A stretch of DNA of 64,000 bases from Burkholderia sp. Bp9143 (GTDB taxonomy: Bacteria > Pseudomonadota > Gammaproteobacteria > Burkholderiales > Burkholderiaceae). The notes beneath the pieces were generated by a model. The model did no database searches and was not told the origin of the DNA. It saw only the letters and a program-made list of their open reading frames with translations. Of this stretch, positions 9,327 through 18,207 are shown one piece after another (position 1 is the first letter of the stretch; each line of letters opens with the position of its first letter). The translations under genes and the position numbers were made by a program. The stretch covers positions 1 to 64,000 of the forward strand of contig NZ_QTPO01000025.1 in the NCBI RefSeq assembly GCF_003853645.1. Direction: 5' to 3'.

Positions 9327-10356
9327 GGTCGACGAATTTCGAGCAATAGCCGAACACCCGCGCCGACAGCCAGTCGAGGCGGCCGGGGAACGGCCCGGTC
9401 ATGAATCCCGCATGGCCGCCGGCCGCGGGCTGGTCGAGCTCGACGGCCGGCGACACGTCGGCGGCGCTCGGCAGCGCGGATTCGGGCAGGAACGGATCGT
9501 TGCGGGCGTTGAGGATCAGCGTGGGCACGTCAATCGCGGGCAGCAGCGGGCGCGTCGTGGCCTGCGTCCAGTAGTCGTCGGCGTCCGCGAAGCCGTGCAG
9601 CGGCGCGGTCACGACCTCGTCGAAGTCGCGCATCGTCACGGCCCGCAGCATCGCGTCGCGGTCGAACAGCCCCGGATACTGGTCGAGCTTCGCGAGCGCC
9701 TTGCGCTTCAGCGTCTTCAGGAAGCTGCGCGTATAGACCATCGCGAAGCCCTGCGACAGCGCGCGGCCGCCCGCATGCACGTCGATCGGCGTCGAGATCG
9801 CGGCGGCGGCGTGCACGATCGATGTGTCGCTGCGGTGCTCGCCGAGCCAGCGAAGCAGCACGTTGCCGCCGAGCGACACGCCGGCCGCGACGACCGGCCC
9901 GCGATGCTGCGCGGCGAGCCGGCGCAGGATCCAGTCGACTTCGGCGCTGTCGGCGAGATGGTAGAAGCGCGGCTGCCGGTTGAGCTCGCCGCTGCAACTG
10001 CGAAAGTGCGGGACGACCGCGTGCCAGCCCTTCGCGCGCGCGGTGGCCATCATTGCCAGCGCGTAGTGCGAGCCGGAACTGCCTTCGAGGCCGTGGAACA
10101 GCACGAACAGCGGCGCATCGGGCGGCGGCGCGGCACTGTCGAGATGCGCGACCCAGTCGAGATCGATGAAGTCGTGGTCGGGGGTTTCCCATCGCTCTCG
10201 TCGGTACGCGACCGCCGGACGCCGTGCGAACAGCGCGGGCACGATGGTTTGGGCATGGCTGTTCGGCAGCCAGCGCGGTGCGCGATAGCGCAGTGAATCG
10301 TCGTCGGGGGCCGGGGCCCCGGTCAGCGGCGAGGTGGGCGGAGAAGCCGTACTCAT
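9319..10356 (-). CDS. YheT-family alpha/beta hydrolase
   Basis: This 345-residue protein belongs to the AB-hydrolase YheT/EMB8 group of esterase-like enzymes. The nucleophile elbow is GVSLGGN, an oxyanion-loop segment reads LFVLFHGLEGSSGSHY, an acid candidate lies in NARNDPFLP, and the catalytic His is in GGHAGFMTG. The N-terminus PRWLPNSHAQTI matches the conserved start of this family. The substrate is unknown. It is followed by an overlapping conserved hypothetical gene and preceded by an NTF2-like gene on the same strand (33-base gap), suggesting a three-gene operon. Confidence 0.88.
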   Translation of the reverse strand: MSTASPPTSPLTGAPAPDDDSLRYRAPRWLPNSHAQTIVPALFARRPAVAYRRERWETPDHDFIDLDWVAHLDSAAPPPDAPLFVLFHGLEGSSGSHYALAMMATARAKGWHAVVPHFRSCSGELNRQPRFYHLADSAEVDWILRRLAAQHRGPVVAAGVSLGGNVLLRWLGEHRSDTSIVHAAAAISTPIDVHAGGRALSQGFAMVYTRSFLKTLKRKALAKLDQYPGLFDRDAMLRAVTMRDFDEVVTAPLHGFADADDYWTQATTRPLLPAIDVPTLILNARNDPFLPESALPSAADVSPAVELDQPAAGGHAGFMTGPFPGRLDWLSARVFGYCSKFVDHG

Positions 10357-10389
10357 GATCGCCCCGCTAATGCGTTGCTTCGTTCTTCG

Positions 10390-10836
10390 TCAGTGCAGCG
10401 GACCCTGCCCGTGACGGATCTTCGCGGCGAATTGTCCGGCCGCTTGTTCGGGAATCAGGCTCGCGTGAATATGCGCGATGCGCCACTCGCCGCGTTCGTG
10501 AATCATCACGTACGTCGCGAAAACCATGTCGGGTTCGGCCGTCAGGTCGGCCTGCTGATGCGCTTCGGCGATCGTGTAGACGACGGTGCCGAGACTGTCG
10601 TATACGCGGATGTCGAGCGGTTCGATCGTCACGGGACGCGTCGCGAGCCGGTTGGCCAGCCCGCTGCGGATCTGGTCGAGGCCGTGCAGATGCTCGCCGT
10701 CGGCCCAGACGCAACTGGCGAAGTCCTCGTCGATCCACAACCCCAGCAGCGCGTCGAGATTGGCATCGGCGACGGCCTGGTAGTAGGCGTTCAGCGTATC
10801 GGCAGCGGCTTCGAAAAGGCGGGCAAAACGTGGCAT
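10390..10836 (-). CDS. SnoaL/NTF2-like fold protein
   Basis: This 148-residue protein reads as an NTF2-like cone-shaped alpha+beta barrel. An N-terminal helical segment (ETLNAYYQ-type: DTLNAYYQAVADANLDALLGLW) is followed by the strand motif CVWADGEHLHG, and ends with MIHERGEWRIAHIHAS, the typical SnoaL/DUF4440 C-terminal strand. Such proteins may be small enzymes, binding proteins or stress proteins. It is the first gene of the leftward set leading into the YheT hydrolase. The activity cannot be deduced. Confidence 0.72.
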   Translation of the reverse strand: MPRFARLFEAAADTLNAYYQAVADANLDALLGLWIDEDFASCVWADGEHLHGLDQIRSGLANRLATRPVTIEPLDIRVYDSLGTVVYTIAEAHQQADLTAEPDMVFATYVMIHERGEWRIAHIHASLIPEQAAGQFAAKIRHGQGPLH

Positions 10837-10951
10837 CGGGGTTATCTCTCGCGCGCGTCGCGCGCCGTATTCAGCACGGCGGCCCGGGTGGAGCCGCCGT
10901 ACACCGGTGAATCGGATTGCCCGGCGCGTCGTGCGACGCTGCCGGTCAGGG

Positions 10952-11989
10952 TCAGCGCTGCCCGACGAGCATGCCGCGCAAATCGCCGAATACCTGCTCG
11001 GGACCGAGTTCGCGCAGGCAGTTCAGATGGCCAAGCGGGCACTCGCGTTCGAAGCAGGGACTGCATTCGAGATGCAACCATTGTACCTTCGCCAGCTCCG
11101 ACAGCGGAGGGGTGTGGCGCGGATCGGTCGATCCGTACAGTGCGACGAGCGGCCGGCGCAGCGCGGCGGCGACGTGCATCAGCCCCGAATCGTTGGTCAC
11201 GACCGCGTTCGCGCGCGCGATCAGCGCGCACGCCTCGGATAGCGACGTCTGCCCGCACAGGTTGCGCACGTTCGGCGCGTGGTCTGCGATCGCCTGCGCG
11301 GCGGCCGCGTCCTTCTGCGAACCGAGCGCGACGATCTGCGTGTACGGGAACGACTGGTGGACGATCGTCGCGAGCGTCGCGAAGTGCTCGGGCGGCCAGC
11401 GCTTGGCCGGACCGTACTCCGCGCCGGGGCAGAACACGACGAGCGGCTTGCGTGTATCGAGATTGAAACGTGCGGACACGCGCGCCGTCTCGTTCAGGTC
11501 GGCGTCGAGGCGTGGCGCGGGCAGCGTCTTCATCGACTCGGGCAGCTTCGCGCCCGGCGCATAGGCGAGCGCCGCGTAATGCGTCGTCATCGGCGGCCGC
11601 TCGGCCGACTTGTCGGGGTTCGCGTGCCGTACGTTCAGCAGGCCGTAGCGGTGCTCGCCCGTGTAGCCGATCCGCAGCGGGATGTTCGCGAGCCACGGGA
11701 TCACCGCGGACTTCAGCGAATTCGGCAGCACGTACGCCGCGTCGTAGCCGACGTCGCGCAGGTCGCTCGCGAGCTGCCAGCGGCGCAGCAGCTGCAGCTT
11801 GCCGTGCGCGAGGTCGGTCGCGTAGACATCGTGGATCTCGGGCATCCGCTCGAGCACGGGCGCGACCCACGTAGGCGCGACGGCATCGATCGCGATGCGG
11901 GGATGGAGCTTCTTCAGCAGCGCAAAAAGCGGCTGCGCCATCAATGCGTCACCGATCCAGTTCGGTGCGATAACCAGCGCTCGACGCAT
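10952..11989 (-). CDS. waaF: ADP-heptose:LPS heptosyltransferase II
   Basis: WaaF adds the second heptose to the inner core of lipopolysaccharide at the cytoplasmic face of the inner membrane. The 345-residue length is normal for the GT9 family. Recognisable features are the N-terminal APNWIGDALMAQPLF, the mid-region NIPLRIGYTGEHRY, the donor-site region FCPGAEYGPAKRWP, and the C-terminal TNDSGLMHVAAALRRP followed by ALYGSTDPRHTPP. It is in the same direction as ilvE and the zinc-ribbon gene, but a terminator-like hairpin lies between. Other core genes are not nearby. Confidence 0.93.
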   Translation of the reverse strand: MRRALVIAPNWIGDALMAQPLFALLKKLHPRIAIDAVAPTWVAPVLERMPEIHDVYATDLAHGKLQLLRRWQLASDLRDVGYDAAYVLPNSLKSAVIPWLANIPLRIGYTGEHRYGLLNVRHANPDKSAERPPMTTHYAALAYAPGAKLPESMKTLPAPRLDADLNETARVSARFNLDTRKPLVVFCPGAEYGPAKRWPPEHFATLATIVHQSFPYTQIVALGSQKDAAAAQAIADHAPNVRNLCGQTSLSEACALIARANAVVTNDSGLMHVAAALRRPLVALYGSTDPRHTPPLSELAKVQWLHLECSPCFERECPLGHLNCLRELGPEQVFGDLRGMLVGQR

Positions 11990-12051
11990 CAGGTCGACTT
12001 CCGATGTCGTAATGAAGCACGGTGCGCATGCACCGCGTTCGGGTTGTCAGA

Positions 12052-12093
12052 ACAGGAAAAGGGCGGCGCGCCGGAACTCCGGCTGCGCCGCCT
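12052..12093 (-). terminator. Terminator after the zinc-ribbon gene (leftward)
   Basis: Read on the minus strand, a long GC stem (GGCGGCGCAGCCGG / CCGGCGCGCCGCC, one internal mismatch) with an AGTT loop is followed by CTTTTCCTGTT. It sits between the zinc-ribbon gene and waaF. Confidence 0.7.
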
Positions 12094-12131
12094 CGCGTGC
12101 GGCGGGCCCGCGGGCCCTGCCGGCCGGGGGC

Positions 12132-12326
12132 TCAGTGGCCCTTGACCACCTCGCCGTCGCGCAGCTTGTAGCGCGTGCCGCAGTACGGGCAGCGCGACTC
12201 GCCGTGCGAGACGTCGATGAAGACGCGCGGGTGCGCGCTCCAGCGCGCCATGGCCGGGTTCGGGCAGTAGGCGGGGAGATCCTTGGCCGTCAGCTCGACC
12301 AGCGGCATTTCCTTGATTTCACTCAT
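12132..12326 (-). CDS. Small CHCC zinc-finger domain protein
   Basis: This 64-residue protein carries a NDUFS6-like zinc site: AYCPNP near residue 21, a conserved HPRVFIDVSHG stretch (His in the set), and CPYCGTRYKL at residues 47-50. In proteobacteria this family is a short stand-alone protein, commonly found near ilvE, and its role is not settled. The ATG at 12326 gives the expected length; longer frames read into ilvE out of frame. It is 50 bases downstream of ilvE on the same strand and is probably co-transcribed. Confidence 0.85.
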   Translation of the reverse strand: MSEIKEMPLVELTAKDLPAYCPNPAMARWSAHPRVFIDVSHGESRCPYCGTRYKLRDGEVVKGH

Positions 12327-12376
12327 GAGACTTTCTCTTATCACTCTTTTGTGGGGCGGTCGGTGGCGCGGCGCAC

Positions 12377-13300
12377 TCAGACCTTCGTCAGCCAGTGCGC
12401 GTACTTCGCGTTCTTGCCCGACACGATATCGAAAAATGCCGACTGGAGCTTTTCCGTGACCGGCCCGCGCGCGCCGCTGCCGATCGTGCGGTTGTCGAGC
12501 TCGCGGATCGGCGTGACTTCGGCGGCCGTGCCCGTGAAGAACGCTTCGTCGGCCGTGTAGACCTCGTCGCGCGTGATGCGCTTCTCGATCACCTCGATGC
12601 CGGCGTCCTTCGCCAGCGTGATGATCGTGTCGCGCGTGATGCCGTCGAGGCACGACGCCAGGTCGGGCGTGTACAGCTTGCCGTTGTTCACCAGGAAGAA
12701 GTTCTCGCCGGAGCCTTCCGACACATAGCCGTCGACGTCGAGCAGCAGCGCTTCGTCGTAACCGTCGGCGGTCGCTTCCTGGTTCGCGAGGATCGAGTTC
12801 ACGTACCAGCCCGACGCCTTCGCGCGCACCATCGACACGTTCACGTGGTGGCGCGTGAACGACGACGTCTTCACGCGGATGCCCTTCGCGAGGCCGTCCT
12901 CGCCGAGGTACGCGCCCCACGGCCATGCGGCGATCGCGACGTGGATCGTATTGCCCTTCGCCGACACACCGAGCTTTTCCGAGCCGACCCAGATGATCGG
13001 GCGCAGGTAGCACGACTCGAGCTTGTTCTCGCGCACGACTTCGAGCTGCGCGGCTTCGAGCGTTTCCCGGTCGAACGGCACGTCCATCTGGAAGATCTTC
13101 GCCGAATTCAGCAGACGTTTGGTGTGCTCGCGCAGGCGGAAGATCGCGGTGCTGCCGTCGGCCGTCTTGTACGCGCGCACACCCTCGAAGACGCCCATGC
13201 CGTAGTGCAGCGTATGGGTCAGGACGTGGATCTTGGCGTCGCGCCAGTCGATCAGCTTGCCGTCCATCCAGATCTTGCCGTCGCGGTCGGCCATTGACAT
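12377..13300 (-). CDS. ilvE: Branched-chain amino acid aminotransferase
   Basis: This 307-residue PLP enzyme interconverts leucine, isoleucine and valine with their 2-oxo acids. The fold-type IV signature is clear: the PLP lysine is Lys161 in RAKASGWYVNS, with GYVSEGSGENFF downstream and YGMGVFEGVRAY near the N-terminus. The start at 13300 has AGGAGA about 6 bases upstream; an in-frame ATG two codons later (13294) is the alternative. It is divergent from azlC-azlD, a branched-chain amino acid exporter pair, which fits a shared physiological theme. Confidence 0.96.
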   Translation of the reverse strand: MSMADRDGKIWMDGKLIDWRDAKIHVLTHTLHYGMGVFEGVRAYKTADGSTAIFRLREHTKRLLNSAKIFQMDVPFDRETLEAAQLEVVRENKLESCYLRPIIWVGSEKLGVSAKGNTIHVAIAAWPWGAYLGEDGLAKGIRVKTSSFTRHHVNVSMVRAKASGWYVNSILANQEATADGYDEALLLDVDGYVSEGSGENFFLVNNGKLYTPDLASCLDGITRDTIITLAKDAGIEVIEKRITRDEVYTADEAFFTGTAAEVTPIRELDNRTIGSGARGPVTEKLQSAFFDIVSGKNAKYAHWLTKV

Positions 13301-13413
13301 AGGATTCTCCTGGGAAGCAGTAGTACAGCGGGTTGTGTGCAGCGTTGAGCCGGAAAGACGCTTATTTTAGCGTCATTTGGTGTCGATCCGGTCGGTCGGC
13401 ACAGGGCCGGGGC

Positions 13414-13419
13414 TATAAT
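13414..13419 (+). promoter_or_regulatory. Candidate -10 element for azlC
   Basis: A perfect TATAAT lies 88 bases before the azlC start in the divergent ilvE/azlC gap. No good -35 hexamer is visible at 16-18 bases, so confidence is modest. Confidence 0.35.
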
Positions 13420-13506
13420 CGTCCGGCACCGATTCCAATAACGACGGGCCGTGCCGGCGGGAGACGCCGGAGCCCGGACGAACCGCCCGCTGCGGCCCGC
13501 TTTCCC

Positions 13507-14262
13507 ATGCTCGCTCGATTGTCCGCCACCGACCGCTTCGCGCTGATCCAGGGCGCGCGCGACTATTCCCCGACACTGATGGCGATCCTGTCCTGGGGGC
13601 TCGTCACCGGCATCGCGATGAGCAAGTCGGTGATGACGCTCGGGCAGGCGAGCGCGATGTCGATCTTCGTCTACGCGGGCTCGTCGCAGCTCGCGGTGCT
13701 GCCGCTCCTCGTCGCGAAGCTGCCGATCTGGACGATCCTGCTCACGGCCGCGATGGTCAACCTGCGCTTCGTGATCTTCAGCGCCGGGCTTGCTCCCCAT
13801 TTTTCCTACCTGCCGCTGTGGCGGCGCCTCGCGATCGGCTATTTCAACGGTGACGTGATCTACCTGCTGTTCCAGAAACAGGGCTTCGCGTACGGCCACG
13901 TGCCGGGCAAGGAGGCGTACTTCTGGGGGATGGCGCTCGCGAGCTGGGCGTCGTGGCAGGTGTCGTCGCTCGCCGGCATCCTGCTCGCGAGTTTCTTTCC
14001 CGCGAGCTGGGGGCTGGAGTTGGCCGGCACGCTCGCGCTGATCCCGATCATGGTGTCGGCGGTCGCGAACCGCTCGACGCTCGCCGCCGTCGCGGTCGCG
14101 GGCATCGTGTCGCTGATTGCGTTCGACCTGCCGTACCGGCTCGCGCTGCCGATCGCGGTGCTGGCCGCGCTCGCGGCCGGCTGCATGGCCGATTTCTTCG
14201 TCGAACGCGCCGACTGGCGCCGCATCCGCACCGAAACCGTGCACGAGAAGGAAATCGAATGA
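13507..14262 (+). CDS. azlC: AzlC family branched-chain amino acid exporter subunit
   Basis: This 251-residue membrane protein is the large subunit of an AzlCD (BrnFE-type) exporter for branched-chain amino acids. Typical features are GARDYSPTLMAILSWGLVTGI near the N-terminus, the FVYAGSSQLAVLPLL segment, and NLRFVIFSAGLAPHF. About seven to eight hydrophobic spans are visible. The frame is open from 13333, but the ATG at 13507 gives the family-like N-terminus. The last codons overlap the azlD start (ATGA), so the two subunits are coupled. Confidence 0.92.
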   Translation: MLARLSATDRFALIQGARDYSPTLMAILSWGLVTGIAMSKSVMTLGQASAMSIFVYAGSSQLAVLPLLVAKLPIWTILLTAAMVNLRFVIFSAGLAPHFSYLPLWRRLAIGYFNGDVIYLLFQKQGFAYGHVPGKEAYFWGMALASWASWQVSSLAGILLASFFPASWGLELAGTLALIPIMVSAVANRSTLAAVAVAGIVSLIAFDLPYRLALPIAVLAALAAGCMADFFVERADWRRIRTETVHEKEIE

Positions 14263-14582
14263 GCGCAACGGAAATCTGGATCGTGATCGTCGGGATGACG
14301 ATCGTCACGGCCGTCACGCGCGCGCTGTTCCTGCTCGGCGGCGAACGCACCGTGCTGCCCGAGCGCGCGCAGCGCGCGCTGCGCTACGCACCGGCCGCCG
14401 CGCTCGTCGCGGTCGTGCTGCCCGACGTGCTCGAAACGCCGGCCGGGCTGTCGTTCGCGCTGTCCAACCATCCGTTCTACGCGGCGCTCGCCGGCCTCGG
14501 CTGGTTCTTGTGGCGGCGCAGCATGCTCGGTACGATCATCATCGGGATGCTCGTCTTCACCGTGCTGCGCGTGATCTTCTGA
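14259..14582 (+). CDS. azlD: AzlD domain exporter small subunit
   Basis: This 107-residue membrane protein has four hydrophobic spans, including [20 protein letters not shown], and the segment [17 protein letters not shown] that is typical of AzlD. It overlaps azlC by four bases (ATGA) and should form the exporter with it. Confidence 0.92.
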   Translation: MSATEIWIVIVGMTIVTAVTRALFLLGGERTVLPERAQRALRYAPAAALVAVVLPDVLETPAGLSFALSNHPFYAALAGLGWFLWRRSMLGTIIIGMLVFTVLRVIF

Positions 14583-14722
14583 CGAATCGCCGTGCCGGCC
14601 AGCCGGGCGCCGGCCGCTTTCGCGCGCGCATTGTTGCGTTGCGGCAATATGTCGACGGTCGCGTGCGATCCCAAATAGGCGGAATTCGCCGCCGCACGGG
14701 TCAGTCTGCCGGATGGATCGGC

Positions 14723-14728
14723 TAGAAT
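14723..14728 (+). promoter_or_regulatory. Candidate -10 element for pgk
   Basis: TAGAAT lies 134 bases upstream of the pgk start in a 280-base gap that otherwise holds no gene. The -35 is not obvious. The leader would be about 125 bases. Confidence 0.3.
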
Positions 14729-14862
14729 GCCCGTTCGAGATTTTTTACCCGTGCGCGTCATGCGAACCGCCAGCCACGGCTGCATCCGGCGCCCTTTCGC
14801 GGCAGCCCGCGCACGTCCAGCGTGAACCCCCTTTCCCCATCCACTACTTCAATCTGTTCAAC

Positions 14863-16059
14863 ATGAGCCAAGTCAAGCGTCTTACCGACCTGATCGCCGC
14901 CGGCCAGCTTGCCGGCAAGCGGGTGTTCATCCGCGCCGACCTGAACGTCCCGCAGGACGATCACGGCAACATCACCGAAGACACGCGCGTGCGCGCGTCC
15001 GTGCCGGCCATCCAGGCCGCGCTCGACGCCGGCGCGGCCGTGATGGTCACGTCGCACCTCGGTCGTCCGACCGAAGGCGAATTCAAGCCGGAAGACTCGC
15101 TCGCGCCGGTCGCGACGCGTCTCGCCGAACTGCTCGGCCGCGACGTGCCGCTCGTCTCGAACTGGGTCGAGAACGGCGTGAACGTCGCGCCGGGCCAGGT
15201 CGTGCTGCTCGAGAACTGCCGCGTGAACAAGGGCGAGAAGAAGAATTCGGACGAGCTCGCGCAGAAGATGGCGAAGCTCTGCGACGTGTACGTGAACGAC
15301 GCGTTCGGCACCGCGCACCGCGCGGAAGCGACCACCCACGGGATCGCGAAGTACGCGCCGGTCGCGTGCGCGGGCCCGCTGCTGGCCGCCGAACTCGACG
15401 CGCTCGGCAAGGCGCTCGGCAACCCGGCGCGTCCGCTCGTCGCGATCGTCGCCGGTTCGAAGGTGTCGACCAAGCTGACCATCCTCAAGTCGCTGGCCGG
15501 CAAGGTCGACCAGCTGATCGTCGGCGGCGGCATCGCGAACACGTTCATGCTCGCGGCCGGCCTGTCGATCGGCAAGTCGCTCGCGGAAGCCGACCTCGTC
15601 AACGAGGCGAAGGCGATCATCGACGAAGCGCGCGAGCGCGGCGCATCGGTGCCGATCCCGACCGACGTCGTCACCGCGAAGGAATTCGCGCCGACGGCCG
15701 CGGCCACGGTGAAGCAGGTCGCCGACATCGAAGCGGACGACATGATCCTCGACATCGGCCCGGATACGGCCCGCGCGCTCGCCAGCCAGCTCGAGAAGGC
15801 CGGCACGATCGTGTGGAACGGCCCGGTCGGCGTGTTCGAGTTCGACCAGTTCGGCAACGGCACCAAGACGCTCGCGGAAGCGATCGCCAAATCGTCCGCG
15901 TTCTCGATCGCGGGCGGCGGCGACACGCTCGCGGCCATCGCGAAGTACGGCATCCATGACCAGGTCAGCTACATCTCGACGGGCGGCGGCGCCTTCCTCG
16001 AGTTCCTCGAGGGGAAGAAGCTGCCGGCGGTGGAAGTGCTCGAAACGCGGGCGGCCTGA
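14863..16059 (+). CDS. pgk: Phosphoglycerate kinase
   Basis: This 398-residue glycolytic enzyme transfers phosphate from 1,3-bisphosphoglycerate to ADP. The N-domain signature is [20 protein letters not shown], the substrate region includes [11 protein letters not shown], and the nucleotide domain shows [24 protein letters not shown] and the terminal [23 protein letters not shown]. The open frame begins at 14713, but the ATG at 14863 is the family-like start ([11 protein letters not shown]). pyk follows after 284 bases and fba after that, so this is a lower-glycolysis cluster. Confidence 0.97.
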   Translation: MSQVKRLTDLIAAGQLAGKRVFIRADLNVPQDDHGNITEDTRVRASVPAIQAALDAGAAVMVTSHLGRPTEGEFKPEDSLAPVATRLAELLGRDVPLVSNWVENGVNVAPGQVVLLENCRVNKGEKKNSDELAQKMAKLCDVYVNDAFGTAHRAEATTHGIAKYAPVACAGPLLAAELDALGKALGNPARPLVAIVAGSKVSTKLTILKSLAGKVDQLIVGGGIANTFMLAAGLSIGKSLAEADLVNEAKAIIDEARERGASVPIPTDVVTAKEFAPTAAATVKQVADIEADDMILDIGPDTARALASQLEKAGTIVWNGPVGVFEFDQFGNGTKTLAEAIAKSSAFSIAGGGDTLAAIAKYGIHDQVSYISTGGGAFLEFLEGKKLPAVEVLETRAA

Positions 16060-16343
16060 GCGTGGCGGCGCGCGCAGGGGTGACGAGGGCCGCGCGCTCC
16101 GCGAAAGCGGAGCAGCCGGCCGGCGCGGGCAAGCGCAAACGCGCGCCCGCGCGGGCGAACTCGACCCCGCGCGCACCGGCGGCCGCCGGCGACGCGGCCG
16201 TGCGGCACCACGAGATTCAGAACAAAGCGATGCCGGGCGCAAGCACCGGCACGCCCACCGGAACGGCCGCCGCTGGGCCCGCCGATTCCGGCTCTCGCAG
16301 CGTTTCACCCAGCGCATCCACCTTGATCCAGATGAGGAGTTTC

Positions 16344-17780
16344 ATGCAGCGCGCCACCAAGATAGTCGCCACGATCGGCCCGGCTTCCAGTTCGCCGGAG
16401 ATTCTGCTGCAGATGATGCAGGCGGGCCTCGACGTCGTGCGGCTCAATTTTTCGCACGGCACGGCCGACGATCACCGCCAGCGCGCCGAGATGGTGCGCG
16501 AGGCCGCCCGCAGGGTCGGCCGCGAGATCGCGATCATGGCCGACCTCCAGGGTCCGAAGATCCGCGTCGGCAAGTTCGAGAACGGCAAGACGACGCTCGT
16601 GCCGGGCCAGGCCTTCATCCTCGATGCGGGCTGCGAGCTCGGCAACGACGAGCGGGTCGGCCTCGACTACAAGGAGCTGCCGCGCGACCTGAAGCCGGGC
16701 GACCTGCTGCTGCTGAACGACGGCCTGATCGTGCTGACCGTCGAGCGCGTGCTCGGCGACGAGATCCACACGATCGTCAAGGTGGGCGGCGAACTGTCGA
16801 ACAACAAGGGGATCAACCGCCAGGGCGGCGGCCTGTCGGCGCCCGCGCTGACCGCGAAGGACATGGAGGACATCCGCACGGCGATGTCGCTCGGCGCGGA
16901 TCTCGTCGCGGTGTCGTTCCCGAAGAACGCGACCGACATGGAAATGGCGCGCCAGCTCGCGAACATCGCGGGCGCGCCTTACGGCATCAAGCCGAAGATG
17001 ATCGCGAAGATCGAGCGCGCGGAGGCGATTCCGGCGCTGCAGAGCATCCTCGACGCGTCCGACGGCATCATGGTCGCGCGCGGCGACCTCGCGGTGGAAG
17101 TCGGCAACGCGGCCGTGCCGGCGCTGCAGAAGCGCATGATCCGGATGGCGCGCGAGTCGAACAAGCTCGTGATCACCGCGACGCAGATGATGGAATCGAT
17201 GATCCACGCGCCCGTGCCGACCCGTGCGGAAGTGTCGGACGTCGCGAACGCGGTGCTCGACGGCACCGACGCGGTGATGCTGTCGGCCGAGACGGCCGCC
17301 GGCAAGTACCCGGTCGTCACGATCGAGACGATGGCGGCCGTGTGCGTCGAGGCGGAAAAGTCCGAACATGTCGAGCTGGACAAGGATTTCCTTGATCGCA
17401 CGTTCACGCGGATCGACCAGTCGATCGCGATGGGCGCGCTGTTCACCGCCTATCACCTGGGGGCGAAGGCGATCGTCGCGCTGACCGAATCGGGCGCGAC
17501 CGCGCTGTGGATGTCGCGTCACTACACGCACGTGCCGATCTTCGCGCTGACGCCGCGCGTCGGCAGCGAGCGCACGATGGCGCTGTACCGCAACGTGACG
17601 CCGCTGCACGTCGACTTCAACAGCGACCGCGACTCCGCGCTGCAGGCGGCGCTCGAGATCGTCGTCAAGCAGGGCTACGTGCAGCACGGCGACATGGTCG
17701 TGCTGACCGTCGGCGAGCCGATGGGGCAGGCGGGCGGCACCAACACGCTGAAGATCGTGCGGGTCGGCGAGCATTATTGA
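16344..17780 (+). CDS. pyk: Pyruvate kinase
   Basis: This 478-residue enzyme converts phosphoenolpyruvate and ADP to pyruvate and ATP. Signatures are KIVATIGPASSSPE at the N-terminus, LNFSHGT, ADLQGPKIRVGKF, the active-site MIAKIERAEAIPAL, ARGDLAVEVG, and TATQMMESMI. The ATG at 16344 has GAGGAG 5 bases upstream. The frame stays open back to 16062 (94 extra codons), but that extension is low-complexity, Ala/Arg-rich and unlike any pyruvate kinase N-terminus, so I reject it. Co-oriented with pgk and fba. Confidence 0.97.
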   Translation: MQRATKIVATIGPASSSPEILLQMMQAGLDVVRLNFSHGTADDHRQRAEMVREAARRVGREIAIMADLQGPKIRVGKFENGKTTLVPGQAFILDAGCELGNDERVGLDYKELPRDLKPGDLLLLNDGLIVLTVERVLGDEIHTIVKVGGELSNNKGINRQGGGLSAPALTAKDMEDIRTAMSLGADLVAVSFPKNATDMEMARQLANIAGAPYGIKPKMIAKIERAEAIPALQSILDASDGIMVARGDLAVEVGNAAVPALQKRMIRMARESNKLVITATQMMESMIHAPVPTRAEVSDVANAVLDGTDAVMLSAETAAGKYPVVTIETMAAVCVEAEKSEHVELDKDFLDRTFTRIDQSIAMGALFTAYHLGAKAIVALTESGATALWMSRHYTHVPIFALTPRVGSERTMALYRNVTPLHVDFNSDRDSALQAALEIVVKQGYVQHGDMVVLTVGEPMGQAGGTNTLKIVRVGEHY

Positions 17781-18207
17781 GCGCCCCCAAACCTGTCGCT
17801 TCGCGCCGGGCCCCCGAGGGGGGCAATCCCCCAAGGGGACTTCCTGCGGGGCGGAAAACCTGGGCAGCCCGGCGTTTTCTTGAGAGCGCCGGCGTGCATC
17901 GGGCCGGTCCGTCGACCGGTCCACCGGCCGCCCGAGTTGATCGGGTGCCATTTTTTGACGAAAGCCGCGCGGGGTCCGATGGCCCGCGCGGCTTTTTTTC
18001 TGTTTTTTGCCCGCATTGTGCCGTGCGAAGGTAACAAAATGCGAGTACGCGCCACCGGGCGGTCGGAATCGGAGGCGCTTCGCGATAAAATGCGGCTATT
18101 CGACGCTCAGCCGCCGCTCAGCCGCGCCGTGCCGTCCCGGATTCGACGGGGGGCGAGCGCCGCGCCGGCGTCAGGGCGCACCGGTTTTCATTCCAAGGAG
18201 TTCCACA
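17781..18207. other. pyk-fba intergenic region with a G/C-run palindromic element
   Basis: This is a 427-base gap without a credible gene. At about 17807-17850 there are runs GGGCCCCCGAGGGGGG, CCCCCAAGGGG and TGCGGGGCG that can fold on one another. They resemble the G/C-run intergenic palindromes I remember from Burkholderiales genomes; repetition elsewhere cannot be tested here. An intrinsic terminator follows near 17960. The last 150 bases hold the fba promoter region (TAAAAT at 18086-18091 as a possible -10). Confidence 0.45.
17960..18003 (+). terminator. Intrinsic terminator between pyk and fba
   Basis: AAAGCCGCGCGGG and a complementary CCCGCGCGGCTTT pair around a short TCCGATGG loop, followed by a long T-run. 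It is strong, and separates pyk transcription from fba. Confidence 0.9.

Noticed and set aside
12326..13013. Extended form of the zinc-ribbon protein reading back into ilvE
   Set aside because: The extra N-terminus is a frame-shifted reading of ilvE; the ATG at 12326 gives the normal 64-residue protein.
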